Below, piece by piece: positions 1-8,736 of a stretch of DNA of 64,000 bases. This stretch comes from Pseudochrobactrum sp. sp1633 (GTDB lineage: Bacteria; Pseudomonadota; Alphaproteobacteria; Rhizobiales; Rhizobiaceae): positions 275,269 to 339,268 of the forward strand of contig NZ_JARRAE010000003.1 of the NCBI RefSeq assembly GCF_030376605.1, given 5' to 3'. The stretch's first letter is position 1. Every line of letters begins with the position of its first letter. A model generated the notes under the pieces. It was not told where the DNA came from. It saw only the letters and a list, made by a program, of their open reading frames with translations, and did no database searches. The position numbers were made by a program, and so were the translations under genes.

Positions 1-570
1 CACGGGGATATGATTATCCTGTCCGATACGGTTGGTTTTATTTCCAACCTGCCGCACCATCTTGTGGCCGCGTTTAAAGCGACGCTGGAGGAAGTGGTGG
101 AGGCCGATCTTATTCTGCATGTGCGCGATATGTCCGATCCGGACAATGCCGCACAGGCTGAGGATGTTGAAACGATCCTGAGTGGTCTTGGCATCAAAAA
201 AGGCAATGATAAGCGGGTTATCGAAATCTGGAACAAGATTGACCGCTTAAGCGAGCCGATGCAGGACAGCGCGGAAAATTTGAGCAGCGGCAGTCATGAA
301 GATGCAAGGCCGGTGCCGCTCTCTGCTTTAACCGGGCAGGGCACGCGTGAATTGCTGGCGATGATTGAGGGCCGTATTTCCGGTTCTATGGAAAAAGTAC
401 AGGTCTGTCTCCAGCCGGATCAGTTCAGTTTGATCGACTGGATTTATCGTCATGGCAGCAATGTGCGTCGTCAGGATGAGGAAGATGGATCGGTTGTCAT
501 TGATGTGGATATGACTGCCGGTTCTGCCCAGAAATTCCGCGATAAATATGCCTCAATAACAAAGCGCTGA
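1..570 (+). CDS. hflX: GTPase HflX, C-terminal part (5' end outside window)
   Basis: The reading frame is open from base 1, so the gene starts upstream of the window. The fragment holds the G3 motif DTVGF (bases 25-39), the G4 motif NKID in WNKIDRL, and a G5-like SALTG, followed by the roughly 60-residue C-terminal region of the HflX branch. HflX is a ribosome-associated GTPase that binds and splits 50S or 70S particles under stress; in proteobacteria it usually lies just after hfq. The N-terminal glycine-rich domain and the P-loop are not visible here. Identification is firm from the G-motifs and their spacing. Confidence 0.93.
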   Translation, partial: HGDMIILSDTVGFISNLPHHLVAAFKATLEEVVEADLILHVRDMSDPDNAAQAEDVETILSGLGIKKGNDKRVIEIWNKIDRLSEPMQDSAENLSSGSHEDARPVPLSALTGQGTRELLAMIEGRISGSMEKVQVCLQPDQFSLIDWIYRHGSNVRRQDEEDGSVVIDVDMTAGSAQKFRDKYASITKR

Positions 571-626
571 TATTTCAATCCTACGGAGAATCAGATCCTG
601 ATAGCCCGCCCGATAGTGGGTAAAAT

Positions 627-683
627 ACTTTGTCTGCGTATTAAAAATTCTATTCCATGCGCATAAGAATACTCAGACAAAGT
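627..683. repeat. 16-bp imperfect inverted repeat between hflX and the next gene
   Basis: The arm ACTTTGTCTGCGTATT (627-642) is matched by its near reverse complement at 668-683, with 15 of 16 positions pairing and a 25-nt AT-rich loop. No T-run follows either arm, so it is not a canonical Rho-independent terminator. It could be an mRNA-end stem for hflX, a regulator site, or a small mobile palindrome. Confidence 0.6.
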
Positions 684-733
684 AATAACTGAATAACGGA
701 GCGGTTTAAACATCGCTTCTGAGGGGGCTAACT

Positions 734-1066
734 ATGCAGAAATTCAAATTAATAGCAGCTTTTTCATGTGCTTTCACATTGATGAGCGGCGCTGCTTTTG
801 CTGAGGATTTGGTTTTTACTTTAAAAAACGGAACCCAGTCGGTCGTTAATAATTTCCATGCTTCACCCGTCGGCGTTGAGAGCTGGGAAGATGATATTTT
901 CGGCCGTGATGCACTGGCTCCAGGTGAAAGCATGAAAATCACGATTGCAGATGGCCGCAGTGTTTGTAGCTATGACATGCGCTTTGAGTTTCAGGGGGAT
1001 GATCTGGAGGATCTGGAAGATACGCAGAACCTTTGCGAATTAGGCGAATATACAATCACTGAGTAA
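734..1066 (+). CDS. Small secreted protein of unknown function
   Basis: This 110-residue protein has a clear Sec signal peptide (Lys-rich start, hydrophobic core, GAAFA cleavage site near residue 23). The mature part is acidic, carries two cysteines (in SVCSYD and NLCELG) that could form a disulfide, and contains FHASPVGVESWEDD and ALAPGES. This resembles a family of short alphaproteobacterial periplasmic proteins that databases often label argininosuccinate lyase by error; no lyase motif is present. The start is set by a strong ribosome site (AGGGGG, about 720-726). It stands alone between hflX and clpP and has its own terminator. Function unknown. Confidence 0.8.
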   Translation: MQKFKLIAAFSCAFTLMSGAAFAEDLVFTLKNGTQSVVNNFHASPVGVESWEDDIFGRDALAPGESMKITIADGRSVCSYDMRFEFQGDDLEDLEDTQNLCELGEYTITE

Positions 1067-1084
1067 ATTTTATATTCTGTCCGG

Positions 1085-1121
1085 AAAATGCTCCGCCGGT
1101 ACATCTGCGGAGCATTTTTTT
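1085..1121 (+). terminator. Rho-independent terminator after the small secreted protein
   Basis: The stem AATGCTCCGC (1087-1096) pairs with GCGGAGCATT (1107-1116) and is followed by a T-run, 20 bases after the stop codon of the secreted protein. Confidence 0.9.
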
Positions 1122-1218
1122 GTTTGATGTTTCAGGGAAGTGCAGGGCTTTGTTCAGGTTTTGGAAAGCATGAGCGTTTAAACCGGTTCGCAGCGTTTTT
1201 TAAGCTTGCTTGCCGGTT

Positions 1219-1256
1219 CGCATCTTGCGAAACCGTGAGCCGCATCTTGCGAAACC
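1219..1256 (+). repeat. 16-bp direct repeat upstream of clpP
   Basis: CGCATCTTGCGAAACC occurs exactly twice, at 1219-1234 and 1241-1256, with a 22-bp period. Each copy contains a CTTGCG -35-like element; only the second has a matching -10 at the right distance. It may be a duplicated promoter half or a regulator site. Confidence 0.75.
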
Positions 1257-1275
1257 ATAGTGCGTCGACCTATGT
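1246..1275 (+). promoter_or_regulatory. Candidate RpoH (heat-shock) promoter of clpP
   Basis: CTTGCG at 1246-1251, a 17-nt spacer, then CCTATGT at 1269-1275. This fits the alphaproteobacterial RpoH pattern CTTG-N17-CYTATnT. The predicted transcript start near 1282 leaves about 60 nt of leader before the clpP ATG. The match is seen in the sequence; sigma-factor use is inference. Confidence 0.55.
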
Positions 1276-1342
1276 ATGGAATATTCACGAATCCTGACGG
1301 CAGTGCTTCGCGCCGTTCTCCGATAGCCAAAGGCAGTTAATC

Positions 1343-1963
1343 ATGAGAGATCCAATTGAAACCGTAATGAATCTGGTCCCGATGGTGGTTGAACAGACTG
1401 CGCGTGGCGAGCGGGCCTATGATATTTTCTCCCGCCTGCTCAAAGAGCGTGTGATTTTCGTAAACGGTCCGGTTGAAGACGGCATGGCAATGCTGGTCTG
1501 TGCGCAGTTGCTGTTTCTTGAAGCGGAAAACCCGAACAAGCCGATTGAAATGTACATCAATTCGCCAGGCGGCGTGGTGACATCCGGCATGGCGATTTAT
1601 GATACGATGCAGTTCATCAAGCCTCCAGTTTCCACGCTTTGCATGGGGCAGGCTGCATCTATGGGCTCGCTGCTGCTGACTGCCGGTACAACCGGCCAGC
1701 GTCTAGCGCTGCCGAATGCGCGCATCATGGTGCACCAGCCATCCGGTGGTTTCCAGGGGCAGGCTTCAGATATCGAACGCCATGCGCAGGATATTATCAA
1801 GATGAAGCGCCGCCTCAATGAAATCTACGTCAAGCATACCGGTCGTGATTATGAAACCATTGAGCGTACTCTTGACCGCGATCATTTCATGACTGCTCAG
1901 GAAGCGCTTGAATTCGGCCTGATCGACAAGGTTATCGAATCACGCGATCTCGGCGATAAGTAA
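1343..1963 (+). CDS. clpP: ATP-dependent Clp protease proteolytic subunit ClpP
   Basis: This 206-residue serine peptidase forms the tetradecameric barrel that degrades proteins unfolded by ClpX or ClpA in the cytoplasm. The catalytic triad is visible: Ser106 in GQAASMGS, His131 in MVHQP and Asp180 in RDHFM, with the same spacing as in E. coli ClpP. The N-terminal [13 protein letters not shown] segment is the usual start of the fold. Length is normal. It precedes clpX in the same direction, but nearly 490 bases separate them, so clpX probably also has its own promoter. A heat-shock type promoter lies upstream. Confidence 0.98.
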   Translation: MRDPIETVMNLVPMVVEQTARGERAYDIFSRLLKERVIFVNGPVEDGMAMLVCAQLLFLEAENPNKPIEMYINSPGGVVTSGMAIYDTMQFIKPPVSTLCMGQAASMGSLLLTAGTTGQRLALPNARIMVHQPSGGFQGQASDIERHAQDIIKMKRRLNEIYVKHTGRDYETIERTLDRDHFMTAQEALEFGLIDKVIESRDLGDK

Positions 1964-2452
1964 GACTGAGTGGGTTGAGAATGATCCGTTTTGTAAAAAA
2001 TGCGGATTAATTTGAAGGCACTCAAAGTTTCATGAACGGGGTTTAATGGCAGAAAAGAATGGCTTTGTATAATTTTAGCCACATTTTATCTGCCATTAGC
2101 CTTTTTAGAACGCAGTCGCATAAAACAGTTGAGCGGAATGGTTGTAAAACTGTCTTTTGCCTGTTTATGCTGGTTGTTGTGTTAAGTGATTGTTTGGGTC
2201 TTTTGCCTAAAAATAGGCATTGAGTACACACAGACGGTACGGATCGCTATTGCTGCGGTCAGGCTGTCTATACAGAGTTAAGTGCGTTGCATGGCTGAGT
2301 GTGCTGACATCTTGTCAATAGCACCGGAAGCCAATATCAGACAAATGCATGACGACTGCCGTTTATGTCGGTTTCGGTCGGGAAGACATAACGGTTAGAA
2401 CTTGGTGCCTGTTGATGAAGCGGCGGGCGGCCATTACTGAAAGGAAACTGCG
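1964..2452. other. clpP-clpX intergenic region (489 bp)
   Basis: No supported gene is seen in this AT-rich spacer; the short frames on both strands lack ribosome sites and family features. A weak inverted repeat (ATCCG...CGGAT near 1984-2007) lacks a T-run. It presumably carries the clpX promoter, but I could not pick out a convincing -35/-10 pair. Confidence 0.5.
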
Positions 2453-3727
2453 ATGAGCAAAGTCAGCAACGGCGGTGGCGATTCCAAAAATACGCTCTAT
2501 TGCTCCTTTTGCGGAAAAAGCCAGCATGAGGTGCGCAAGCTGATTGCGGGCCCGACCGTTTTTATCTGTGATGAGTGTGTCGAGCTGTGCATGGACATCA
2601 TCCGTGAGGAAAATAAATCCTCGCTGGTGAAATCCCGTGAAGGCGTGCCGACCCCGCAGGAAATTATGGCGGTTCTCGATGATTATGTCATCGGTCAGAG
2701 CCACGCCAAACGCGTTCTCTCGGTTGCGGTTCATAATCACTATAAGCGTCTGGCTAACCAGCCGAAGAGCGGTGATGTTGAACTGGCAAAATCCAATATT
2801 CTTCTGGTTGGCCCTACCGGTTGCGGTAAGACCTATCTGGCGCAGACACTGGCGCGCATCATTGATGTGCCGTTCACAATGGCTGACGCTACGACACTGA
2901 CCGAAGCCGGTTATGTCGGTGAAGATGTTGAAAATATCATTCTCAAGCTGTTGCAGGCTGCCGACTATAATGTTGAGCGGGCGCAGCGCGGCATCGTCTA
3001 TATCGACGAAGTGGATAAAATCAGCCGTAAGGCCGATAATCCGTCGATCACACGCGATGTTTCCGGTGAGGGTGTTCAGCAGGCTCTGCTGAAGATCATG
3101 GAAGGCACTGTGGCTTCCGTTCCGCCGCAGGGTGGCCGTAAGCATCCGCAGCAGGAATTCCTGCAGGTGGACACAACGAACATTCTGTTCATTTGCGGTG
3201 GTGCATTTGCCGGACTGGATAAGATCATTTCATCTCGCGGTGAAAAGACCTCCATCGGCTTCAGCGCGACTGTCAAAGCGCCGGATGAACGCCGTATCGG
3301 TGCGATTTTCCACGAGCTGGAGCCGGAAGATCTGGTGAAGTTCGGTCTTATTCCTGAGTTCGTTGGTCGTTTGCCGGTCATCGCAACACTGGAAGATCTG
3401 GATGTTGCCTCTCTGGTCAAGATCCTGTCTGAGCCGAAGAATGCTTTGGTGAAGCAGTATCAGCGTCTGTTCGAGATGGAAAATGTTGAGCTGACATTCC
3501 ATGAAGATGCATTGCTGGCAATTGCCGGTCGTGCGGTAGAGCGTAAGACCGGTGCGCGTGGTCTGCGTTCGATTATGGAGAAAATCCTGCTCGACACCAT
3601 GTTTGATCTGCCGACACTGGAAGGCGTTCAGGAAGTGGTTATTTCCGGTGAAGTCGTGGATGGCAAAGCGCAGCCGCTTTACATCTATGGCGATCGCAAG
3701 GAAGAAAAAGGCACTGTTTCTGCCTGA
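2453..3727 (+). CDS. clpX: ATP-dependent Clp protease ATP-binding subunit ClpX
   Basis: This 424-residue AAA+ unfoldase recognises and threads substrates into ClpP. The N-terminal C4 zinc-binding domain has cysteines 17, 20, 39 and 42. Walker A is GPTGCGKT (120-127) and Walker B is VYIDE (182-186) followed by VDKI. An IGF motif for docking on ClpP is present in EKTSIGFSA. The start follows GAAAGGAAACTGCG, a good ribosome site. In the Caulobacter and Brucella lineage ClpXP controls cell-cycle proteins such as CtrA, but nothing here shows substrates. Confidence 0.98.
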   Translation: MSKVSNGGGDSKNTLYCSFCGKSQHEVRKLIAGPTVFICDECVELCMDIIREENKSSLVKSREGVPTPQEIMAVLDDYVIGQSHAKRVLSVAVHNHYKRLANQPKSGDVELAKSNILLVGPTGCGKTYLAQTLARIIDVPFTMADATTLTEAGYVGEDVENIILKLLQAADYNVERAQRGIVYIDEVDKISRKADNPSITRDVSGEGVQQALLKIMEGTVASVPPQGGRKHPQQEFLQVDTTNILFICGGAFAGLDKIISSRGEKTSIGFSATVKAPDERRIGAIFHELEPEDLVKFGLIPEFVGRLPVIATLEDLDVASLVKILSEPKNALVKQYQRLFEMENVELTFHEDALLAIAGRAVERKTGARGLRSIMEKILLDTMFDLPTLEGVQEVVISGEVVDGKAQPLYIYGDRKEEKGTVSA

Positions 3728-3760
3728 AACTGAAAACTGTGTCAATTGTGACGAAAATGA

Positions 3761-3797
3761 AAAACGCTCAGGAGCAATCCTGAGCGTTTTGTTGTTT
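3761..3797 (+). terminator. Rho-independent terminator of clpX
   Basis: The stem AAAACGCTCAGGA (3761-3773) pairs with TCCTGAGCGTTTT around a GCAA tetraloop and is followed by a T-rich tract. Confidence 0.9.
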
Positions 3798-4028
3798 GGC
3801 GGGATATTTTACGCATAATTGATGCATTGCCGGATAAATGATATTTTGGAGTATTGTACTCATGTTTTTCCGAGCAATATGTGGACTATGGGTTCTGTTG
3901 GACTAAACCGGTGATTTAAAGCGTTTCTTTAACCGAAAAAGCGGCTAGAAGGTAGGAAAGGAAACTGCATTTTGTACCGGTGGTCATAAATGCGCTGATT
4001 TATTCTGCTGTATGAAGCACAAGTAGTG

Positions 4029-4059
4029 CTTGAAATACGGGCAGTGGGTGGCCAATTAT
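4029..4059 (+). promoter_or_regulatory. Candidate RpoH promoter of lon
   Basis: CTTGAA at 4029-4034, a 17-nt spacer and CCAATTAT at 4052-4059 resemble the alphaproteobacterial heat-shock promoter. The predicted start near 4066 gives a leader of about 77 nt. The rest of the 415-bp clpX-lon spacer holds no gene that I can support. Confidence 0.5.
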
Positions 4060-4142
4060 ACAGTCGATGCACACAGTGATTTGCTGATGAAACGGGGATC
4101 ATTGTGTGGCGATCGGGTGGTTTACCCGGGAAAGGACTTAAA

Positions 4143-6566
4143 ATGACGGATACAGAGTTGAAGACATCGGCGGGTGGACAAGACGGGCTCTATGCCGTGT
4201 TGCCGTTGCGCGATATTGTTGTCTTCCCGCATATGATCGTGCCGCTGTTTGTCGGCCGTGAAAGATCAATCCGTGCACTTGAAGAAGTGATGGGCGTTGA
4301 TAAGCAGATCCTGCTTGCCACGCAGAAGAATGCTGCCGACGATGAGCCGGCCAATGATGCTATTTATGAAGTTGGTACTGTCGCCAATGTGCTGCAGTTA
4401 CTGAAACTGCCGGACGGCACTGTGAAAGTGCTCGTTGAAGGTATTGCCCGCGCCAAGATTTCCAAATTCAGTGACCGTGAAGATTATCACGAAGCCTATG
4501 CTGACATTCTGGAACTGCCGGAAGAAGAACCGGTAGAGATTGAAGCGCTGTCCCGCTCAGTGATGAGCGACTTTGAAAATTATGTGAAGCTGAACAAGAA
4601 GATTTCGCCTGAGGTTGTCGGCGCGACCAGCCAGATCGATGATCATTCGAAACTGGCCGATACGGTAACCTCGCATCTGGCGATCAAGATTGCTGAAAAG
4701 CAGGAAATGCTTTCGATCCTGTCGGTTCGTGAGCGTCTTGAAAAAGCTCTGGAATACATGGAATCCGAAATCTCGGTTCTTCAGGTTGAAAAGCGCATCC
4801 GCTCGCGTGTTAAGCGCCAGATGGAAAAGACCCAGCGCGAATATTACCTGAATGAACAGATGAAGGCGATCCAGAAAGAACTGGGCGACGGTGAAGACGG
4901 CCGTGATGAACTGGCCGAGTTGGAAGAACGCATTGCCAAGACCAAGCTGAGCAAGGAAGCTTCGGAAAAAGCGCAAGCTGAAATGAAGAAGCTGCGCTCG
5001 ATGAGCCCTATGTCGGCGGAAGCCACAGTGGTGCGCAACTATCTCGACTGGCTGTTGTCGCTGCCGTGGAACAAGAAGTCCAAGGTCAAAACCGATCTGG
5101 CTTTTGCTGAAGGCGTGCTGGATACGGAACATTTTGGTCTGGAAAAGGTCAAAGAGCGCATTGTCGAGTATCTTGCGGTACAGTCACGTGCTGCCAAGAT
5201 CAAAGGCCCGATCATCTGTCTCGTTGGCCCTCCGGGCGTGGGTAAAACCTCGCTTGCACGCTCTATCGCCAATGCGACCGGTCGTGAATATGTGCGTATG
5301 TCGCTTGGTGGCGTGCGTGATGAGGCTGAAATCCGCGGTCATCGCAGAACCTATATCGGCTCTATGCCGGGCAAGGTTATTCAGTCGATGAAGAAAGCCA
5401 AGAAGTCCAACCCGCTGTTCCTTCTCGATGAGATTGACAAGATGGGACAGGATTTCCGCGGCGATCCGTCATCGGCCATGCTGGAGGTGTTGGATCCGGA
5501 ACAGAATGCAACATTCATGGATCATTATCTGGAGGTCGAATATGACCTGTCCAACGTAATGTTCGTGACAACTGCAAACTCGCTGAATATTCCGGGCCCG
5601 TTGCTCGACCGTATGGAGATCATCCGTATTGCCGGCTACACCGAGGATGAAAAACTTGAAATTGCCAAGCGGCATTTGCTGCCAAAGGCAATCAAGGAAC
5701 ATGTTTTGCAGCCGAAGGAATTCTCGGTTGATGAAGCTGCTATCCTGGCTGTGATCCAGCATTACACCCGTGAAGCCGGCGTGCGTAGTCTTGAGCGTGA
5801 AATGATGAAACTGGCGCGTAAAGCTGTCACGGAAATCGCACGTAAAAAGACCAAGTCGGTTCATGTAACACGAGATAATATTTCTGATTATCTCGGTGTG
5901 GAGAAATACCGTTACGGACAGATCGACGGTGAAGATCAGGTTGGTGTTGTAACCGGTCTGGCATGGACGGAAGTGGGCGGCGAATTGCTGACCATTGAAG
6001 GCGTGATGATGCCGGGTAAAGGTCGTATGACTGTTACCGGTAACCTGCGTGATGTGATGAAGGAATCCATTTCGGCTGCGGCATCTTATGTCCGCTCCCG
6101 TGCGGTGGATTTCGGCATCGAGCCTCCGCTGTTCGACAAACGTGATATCCACGTGCACGTACCGGAAGGTGCGACACCAAAGGATGGCCCGTCTGCCGGT
6201 ACAGCAATGGTTACGGCAATTGTTTCTGTGCTGACCGGTATTCCGGTTCGTAAGGATGTTGCTATGACCGGTGAGGTCACACTGCGCGGTCGTGTTCTGC
6301 CGATCGGCGGCCTGAAAGAGAAACTGCTGGCAGCTCTGCGCGGCGGTATCAAGAAGGTGCTGATTCCGGAAGAAAACGCCAAGGATCTGGCAGAGATTCC
6401 GGACAATGTGAAAAACGCATTGGAAATTGTTCCGGTATCCTTCGTCGGTGAAGTGATTGAACATGCACTGATCCGCAAACCGGAGCCGATTGAATGGGTG
6501 GAGCCAGAGGTTTCAGCCATTGCCAAGACCGGCGATGATGATGCGGTTGTGGGCATGGCTCACTAA
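4143..6566 (+). CDS. lon: ATP-dependent endopeptidase La (Lon)
   Basis: Lon degrades misfolded and regulatory proteins in the cytoplasm as a hexamer with ATPase and protease in one chain. With the ATG at 4143 the protein is 807 residues. The order is an N-terminal LON substrate domain from LYAVLPLRDIVVFPHM, a coiled region, Walker A GPPGVGKT (362-369), Walker B FLLDEIDKM, and the protease domain with Ser684 in KDGPSAG and Lys727 in the conserved KVLIP region. A GTG start at 4104 would add 13 residues but lacks a ribosome site, whereas GGAAAGGA precedes 4143. Many alphaproteobacteria have hupB next; here a terminator and a convergent unrelated gene follow. Confidence 0.98.
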   Translation: MTDTELKTSAGGQDGLYAVLPLRDIVVFPHMIVPLFVGRERSIRALEEVMGVDKQILLATQKNAADDEPANDAIYEVGTVANVLQLLKLPDGTVKVLVEGIARAKISKFSDREDYHEAYADILELPEEEPVEIEALSRSVMSDFENYVKLNKKISPEVVGATSQIDDHSKLADTVTSHLAIKIAEKQEMLSILSVRERLEKALEYMESEISVLQVEKRIRSRVKRQMEKTQREYYLNEQMKAIQKELGDGEDGRDELAELEERIAKTKLSKEASEKAQAEMKKLRSMSPMSAEATVVRNYLDWLLSLPWNKKSKVKTDLAFAEGVLDTEHFGLEKVKERIVEYLAVQSRAAKIKGPIICLVGPPGVGKTSLARSIANATGREYVRMSLGGVRDEAEIRGHRRTYIGSMPGKVIQSMKKAKKSNPLFLLDEIDKMGQDFRGDPSSAMLEVLDPEQNATFMDHYLEVEYDLSNVMFVTTANSLNIPGPLLDRMEIIRIAGYTEDEKLEIAKRHLLPKAIKEHVLQPKEFSVDEAAILAVIQHYTREAGVRSLEREMMKLARKAVTEIARKKTKSVHVTRDNISDYLGVEKYRYGQIDGEDQVGVVTGLAWTEVGGELLTIEGVMMPGKGRMTVTGNLRDVMKESISAAASYVRSRAVDFGIEPPLFDKRDIHVHVPEGATPKDGPSAGTAMVTAIVSVLTGIPVRKDVAMTGEVTLRGRVLPIGGLKEKLLAALRGGIKKVLIPEENAKDLAEIPDNVKNALEIVPVSFVGEVIEHALIRKPEPIEWVEPEVSAIAKTGDDDAVVGMAH

Positions 6567-6586
6567 TCATCCGCAGTAAAAAATCA

Positions 6587-6622
6587 AAAGCCCCGCAAGT
6601 CTGACTTGCGGGGCTTTTTTTA
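6587..6622. terminator. Bidirectional terminator between lon and the convergent gene
   Basis: AAAAGCCCCGCAAGT (6587-6601) pairs with ACTTGCGGGGCTTTT around a CTG loop. A T-run follows on the plus strand and the A-rich side gives T's on the minus strand. Confidence 0.92.
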
Positions 6623-7189
6623 TTGAGTGGCACTTACCGGCAATGTGACATCCCAGCGGTCTTGCGGGACGGGCAGTCCGGTATCTGTACAGCTTATTCG
6701 AATGCGTTTTGCCTGATCGGCATCATCGCGCCATGCTGCATCAAGCGGCAGTGTACATTCCGGTACTGTCACCTTGGAATTAATGACAGGAAATGCCCAG
6801 TTACTGTTTTGTGCGATATTTTGATGATTGATGAATTGTGCGGCAACGGCAGCAATCTCATCAGGATTTTGCATTGTTGTATTTACCTGCCTTTGGTGCT
6901 CGGCAAAAATCGCATGGCACATGCGTAAATTGTCCAGACCAAAGCGCTGGCGGCAATAGGTGCGGATGTCATCAATACGAGCCAGCGACAGCTTTTCAAA
7001 AGCCTCAACATCACATTCCCCGCAAACAATCGGATTAACGAAGCGGAGTTGCAGAGAGGGCTGCTGCTTGACGAAAAACGTATAATCTGTGTCATGCTCG
7101 CGGTATCGCACCTCAATACCGGTGAACAGAGCCGCTGCCAGCAATAGTGGTGTCAGACCGAGAGCGGCAAGCAGCGCAAATTTTTTCAT
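6620..7189 (-). CDS. Exported or membrane-anchored protein of unknown function
   Basis: This 189-residue protein begins with a hydrophobic stretch (about residues 4-24) that could be a signal peptide or an anchor; there is no obvious AXA cleavage site and no lipobox. The remainder has six cysteines, including the CGEC pair, DIRTYCRQRFG, LRMCHAIF, VPECTLP and RISCTDTG, which suggests a disulfide-bonded periplasmic domain. I do not recognise a family. It converges on lon and shares its terminator. Composition is like the neighbours, so recent transfer is not indicated. Confidence 0.72.
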   Translation of the reverse strand: MKKFALLAALGLTPLLLAAALFTGIEVRYREHDTDYTFFVKQQPSLQLRFVNPIVCGECDVEAFEKLSLARIDDIRTYCRQRFGLDNLRMCHAIFAEHQRQVNTTMQNPDEIAAVAAQFINHQNIAQNSNWAFPVINSKVTVPECTLPLDAAWRDDADQAKRIRISCTDTGLPVPQDRWDVTLPVSATQ

Positions 7190-7255
7190 GAAAGAATACC
7201 ATTCTTTAAACAGATCATCTCTGCCTTAAGCAGCGGGGATACGAATGGCAAATAT

Positions 7256-7284
7256 AAAAAAGACCAGTATCAAACTGGTCTTTT
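7256..7284 (-). terminator. Rho-independent terminator of the AztD-like gene
   Basis: On the minus strand AAAAGACCAGT, a short loop and ACTGGTCTTTTTT form a stem with T-run about 20 bases after the stop codon at 7307. Confidence 0.88.
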
Positions 7285-7306
7285 CACCTTGGGAGGTTTT
7301 ATATTT

Positions 7307-8533
7307 TTAGTGCTCTGCGCCGGAGCCGCCAACAGCAACAATGCTGAAAGGCTGATCCGCCACCGGAATGGTGCGGTCTTCTTTGAAACTCTCAATATTG
7401 ATCAGGCGAACCAGACTATGGCGCGGATCGGTGATGGCAATGTGATCACCGGCAACGGCCAGACGCGGACGCGGATCGCGCCAGTGGCCGTCTTTGCTGT
7501 AAGGCTCGGTTACTTTCGCAGAGCGGGTGATTGTGCCGTCAAGAATATTGATGAGATGTAGCTGACCGTCTTCCGTCAGCACATAGGCATTTTTCAGACG
7601 AGCAGGGTCGAGGGCAAAATCCACACGGCGGGTAGGTAAGTCAACGAGGCGGTAAGGTGTGTCACTGTCAGGGTCGATCAGCGCAATCTTGTCCTCACCG
7701 TAATTGCCGAGGAAAAACTGCATCGCCTTGCTGCCGATGAGCGTGCTGACTTTACCTTTTGGCAGATCGGCACCATAGGTCAGCATTTTCAGCTCGGCTT
7801 TTTTGTCTTTGGACGGGCTGGCGATCAGCACGCCTTCCTCACAGCCGAAGGCTACAAGGCTGGCAGAGAATGCTTCACCATGTAGGGCTGTGCAAGTCGC
7901 GACATCGCCTGTCTGCGCGCCGTCAGCTTCAAGGACACGCAGGCCGAGGCGTGGCGGCAGGACGTCGGGCTTGGTTTCTGCTTCCAGATTTGGCACGGAA
8001 GCCAGATATTGATTGCCGAAAGGCACAATCACACCGTGATGAGGCGCAGTGGCATCAATGATCTTTGCCTGCGGCTTACCTTTCAGAATATCCTGCTCGG
8101 ACAGTTCATGGCCTTTGCCTTCGCGGTCAAAGAACAGCACAATACTGTCACCATGCATCACCGCGTGAACCGGCCGTTTGCCTTCAAATTTCTCGTCCAG
8201 CAAAGCTGTTTCCGAAACTTCCAGATCACGATGGTCGCCATGATCGGAGAGACTGATGCCGGTTTTAATGACATTCACCTGATCGGCGTCGGATTGCACG
8301 GCGAATACAGTTTCGCCGGATGCACTCGCGGTCAGACCCGCATAGCCTTTGATATCAAATTTTCCGAGTTCTTTGCCGCTCTCCAGATCAATAGCCCGAA
8401 CGACCGGCTTGGTATGATCGGCAACAAACAAACGCCAGACCTGCTTATGTTCCTCATCTGCACTGGCATGACCGGCAATCATTAGGGAGCCTAGTATACC
8501 GAGCGCCGTAGCGCATTTTAGCTGTTTTAGCAT
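7307..8533 (-). CDS. aztD: AztD-like periplasmic zinc metallochaperone
   Basis: A 408-residue exported protein (signal peptide about 1-24 ending GHASA) whose repeated strands (LFVADHTKPVVRAIDLES, VFAVQSDADQVNVI, HLINILDG) suggest a WD40-like beta propeller. Histidine-rich segments, including SDHGDHRDLEV and APHHGVIVPF, fit the AztD family, whose members hand zinc to the ABC transporter binding protein AztC. The start is chosen at the second of two adjacent ATGs (8533) because a TTGAGG ribosome site lies six bases upstream; a longer frame upstream crosses the operator. No aztABC transporter is beside it. A Zur-like palindrome sits just ahead of the start. Family assignment is from memory of the family; the propeller fold is inference. 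Confidence 0.7.
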   Translation of the reverse strand: MLKQLKCATALGILGSLMIAGHASADEEHKQVWRLFVADHTKPVVRAIDLESGKELGKFDIKGYAGLTASASGETVFAVQSDADQVNVIKTGISLSDHGDHRDLEVSETALLDEKFEGKRPVHAVMHGDSIVLFFDREGKGHELSEQDILKGKPQAKIIDATAPHHGVIVPFGNQYLASVPNLEAETKPDVLPPRLGLRVLEADGAQTGDVATCTALHGEAFSASLVAFGCEEGVLIASPSKDKKAELKMLTYGADLPKGKVSTLIGSKAMQFFLGNYGEDKIALIDPDSDTPYRLVDLPTRRVDFALDPARLKNAYVLTEDGQLHLINILDGTITRSAKVTEPYSKDGHWRDPRPRLAVAGDHIAITDPRHSLVRLINIESFKEDRTIPVADQPFSIVAVGGSGAEH

Positions 8534-8548
8534 CATAAACCTCAAGTC

Positions 8549-8566
8549 GAAATGTAATAACATTAC
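8549..8566 (-). promoter_or_regulatory. Zur-like operator upstream of the AztD-like gene
   Basis: GAAATGTAATAACATTAC is a near-perfect palindrome around AATGT-AATA-ACATT, 16 bases upstream of the start codon. It resembles proteobacterial Zur boxes (ATGT..TA.ACAT core). The position suits repression of a zinc-acquisition gene when zinc is plentiful. Confidence 0.6.
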
Positions 8567-8633
8567 GATTAATAGATGCGTTTCACCGGTATGTCTATGC
8601 TGCAAAAGAAATTATTGTAATTTTATAACATAA

Positions 8634-8686
8634 ATAGAGCGGTTTCGATTAAGACTTAGTCGTCAGAACCGCTCTATCTTTTTTAT
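8634..8686. repeat. Rhizobial-type AGAGCG palindromic repeat with terminator-like tail
   Basis: ATAGAGCGGTT (8634-8644) pairs with AACCGCTCTAT (8667-8677) across a 22-nt loop and is followed by CTTTTTT on the plus strand. Similar AGAGCG...CGCTCT palindromes are scattered through Hyphomicrobiales genomes. No plus-strand gene lies upstream, so a terminator role on that strand has no obvious client. Confidence 0.65.
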
Positions 8687-8736
8687 CCTCGCATTGTTCG
8701 ATGCAAACCGCATCACACTTTGCTGGAAATGCTTTT

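Noticed and set aside
1088..1297. 69-codon plus-strand frame between the secreted protein and clpP
   Set aside because: It begins inside a terminator hairpin and crosses the clpP promoter and direct repeat; no ribosome site.
5469..6464. 331-codon minus-strand frame opposite lon
   Set aside because: It lies wholly antisense to lon, has no family features and a composition that mirrors the codon pattern of lon.
8634..8686. Terminator for the AztD-like or VOC/esterase gene
   Set aside because: The T-run is on the plus strand, whereas both neighbouring genes are on the minus strand; it fits the dispersed repeat better.
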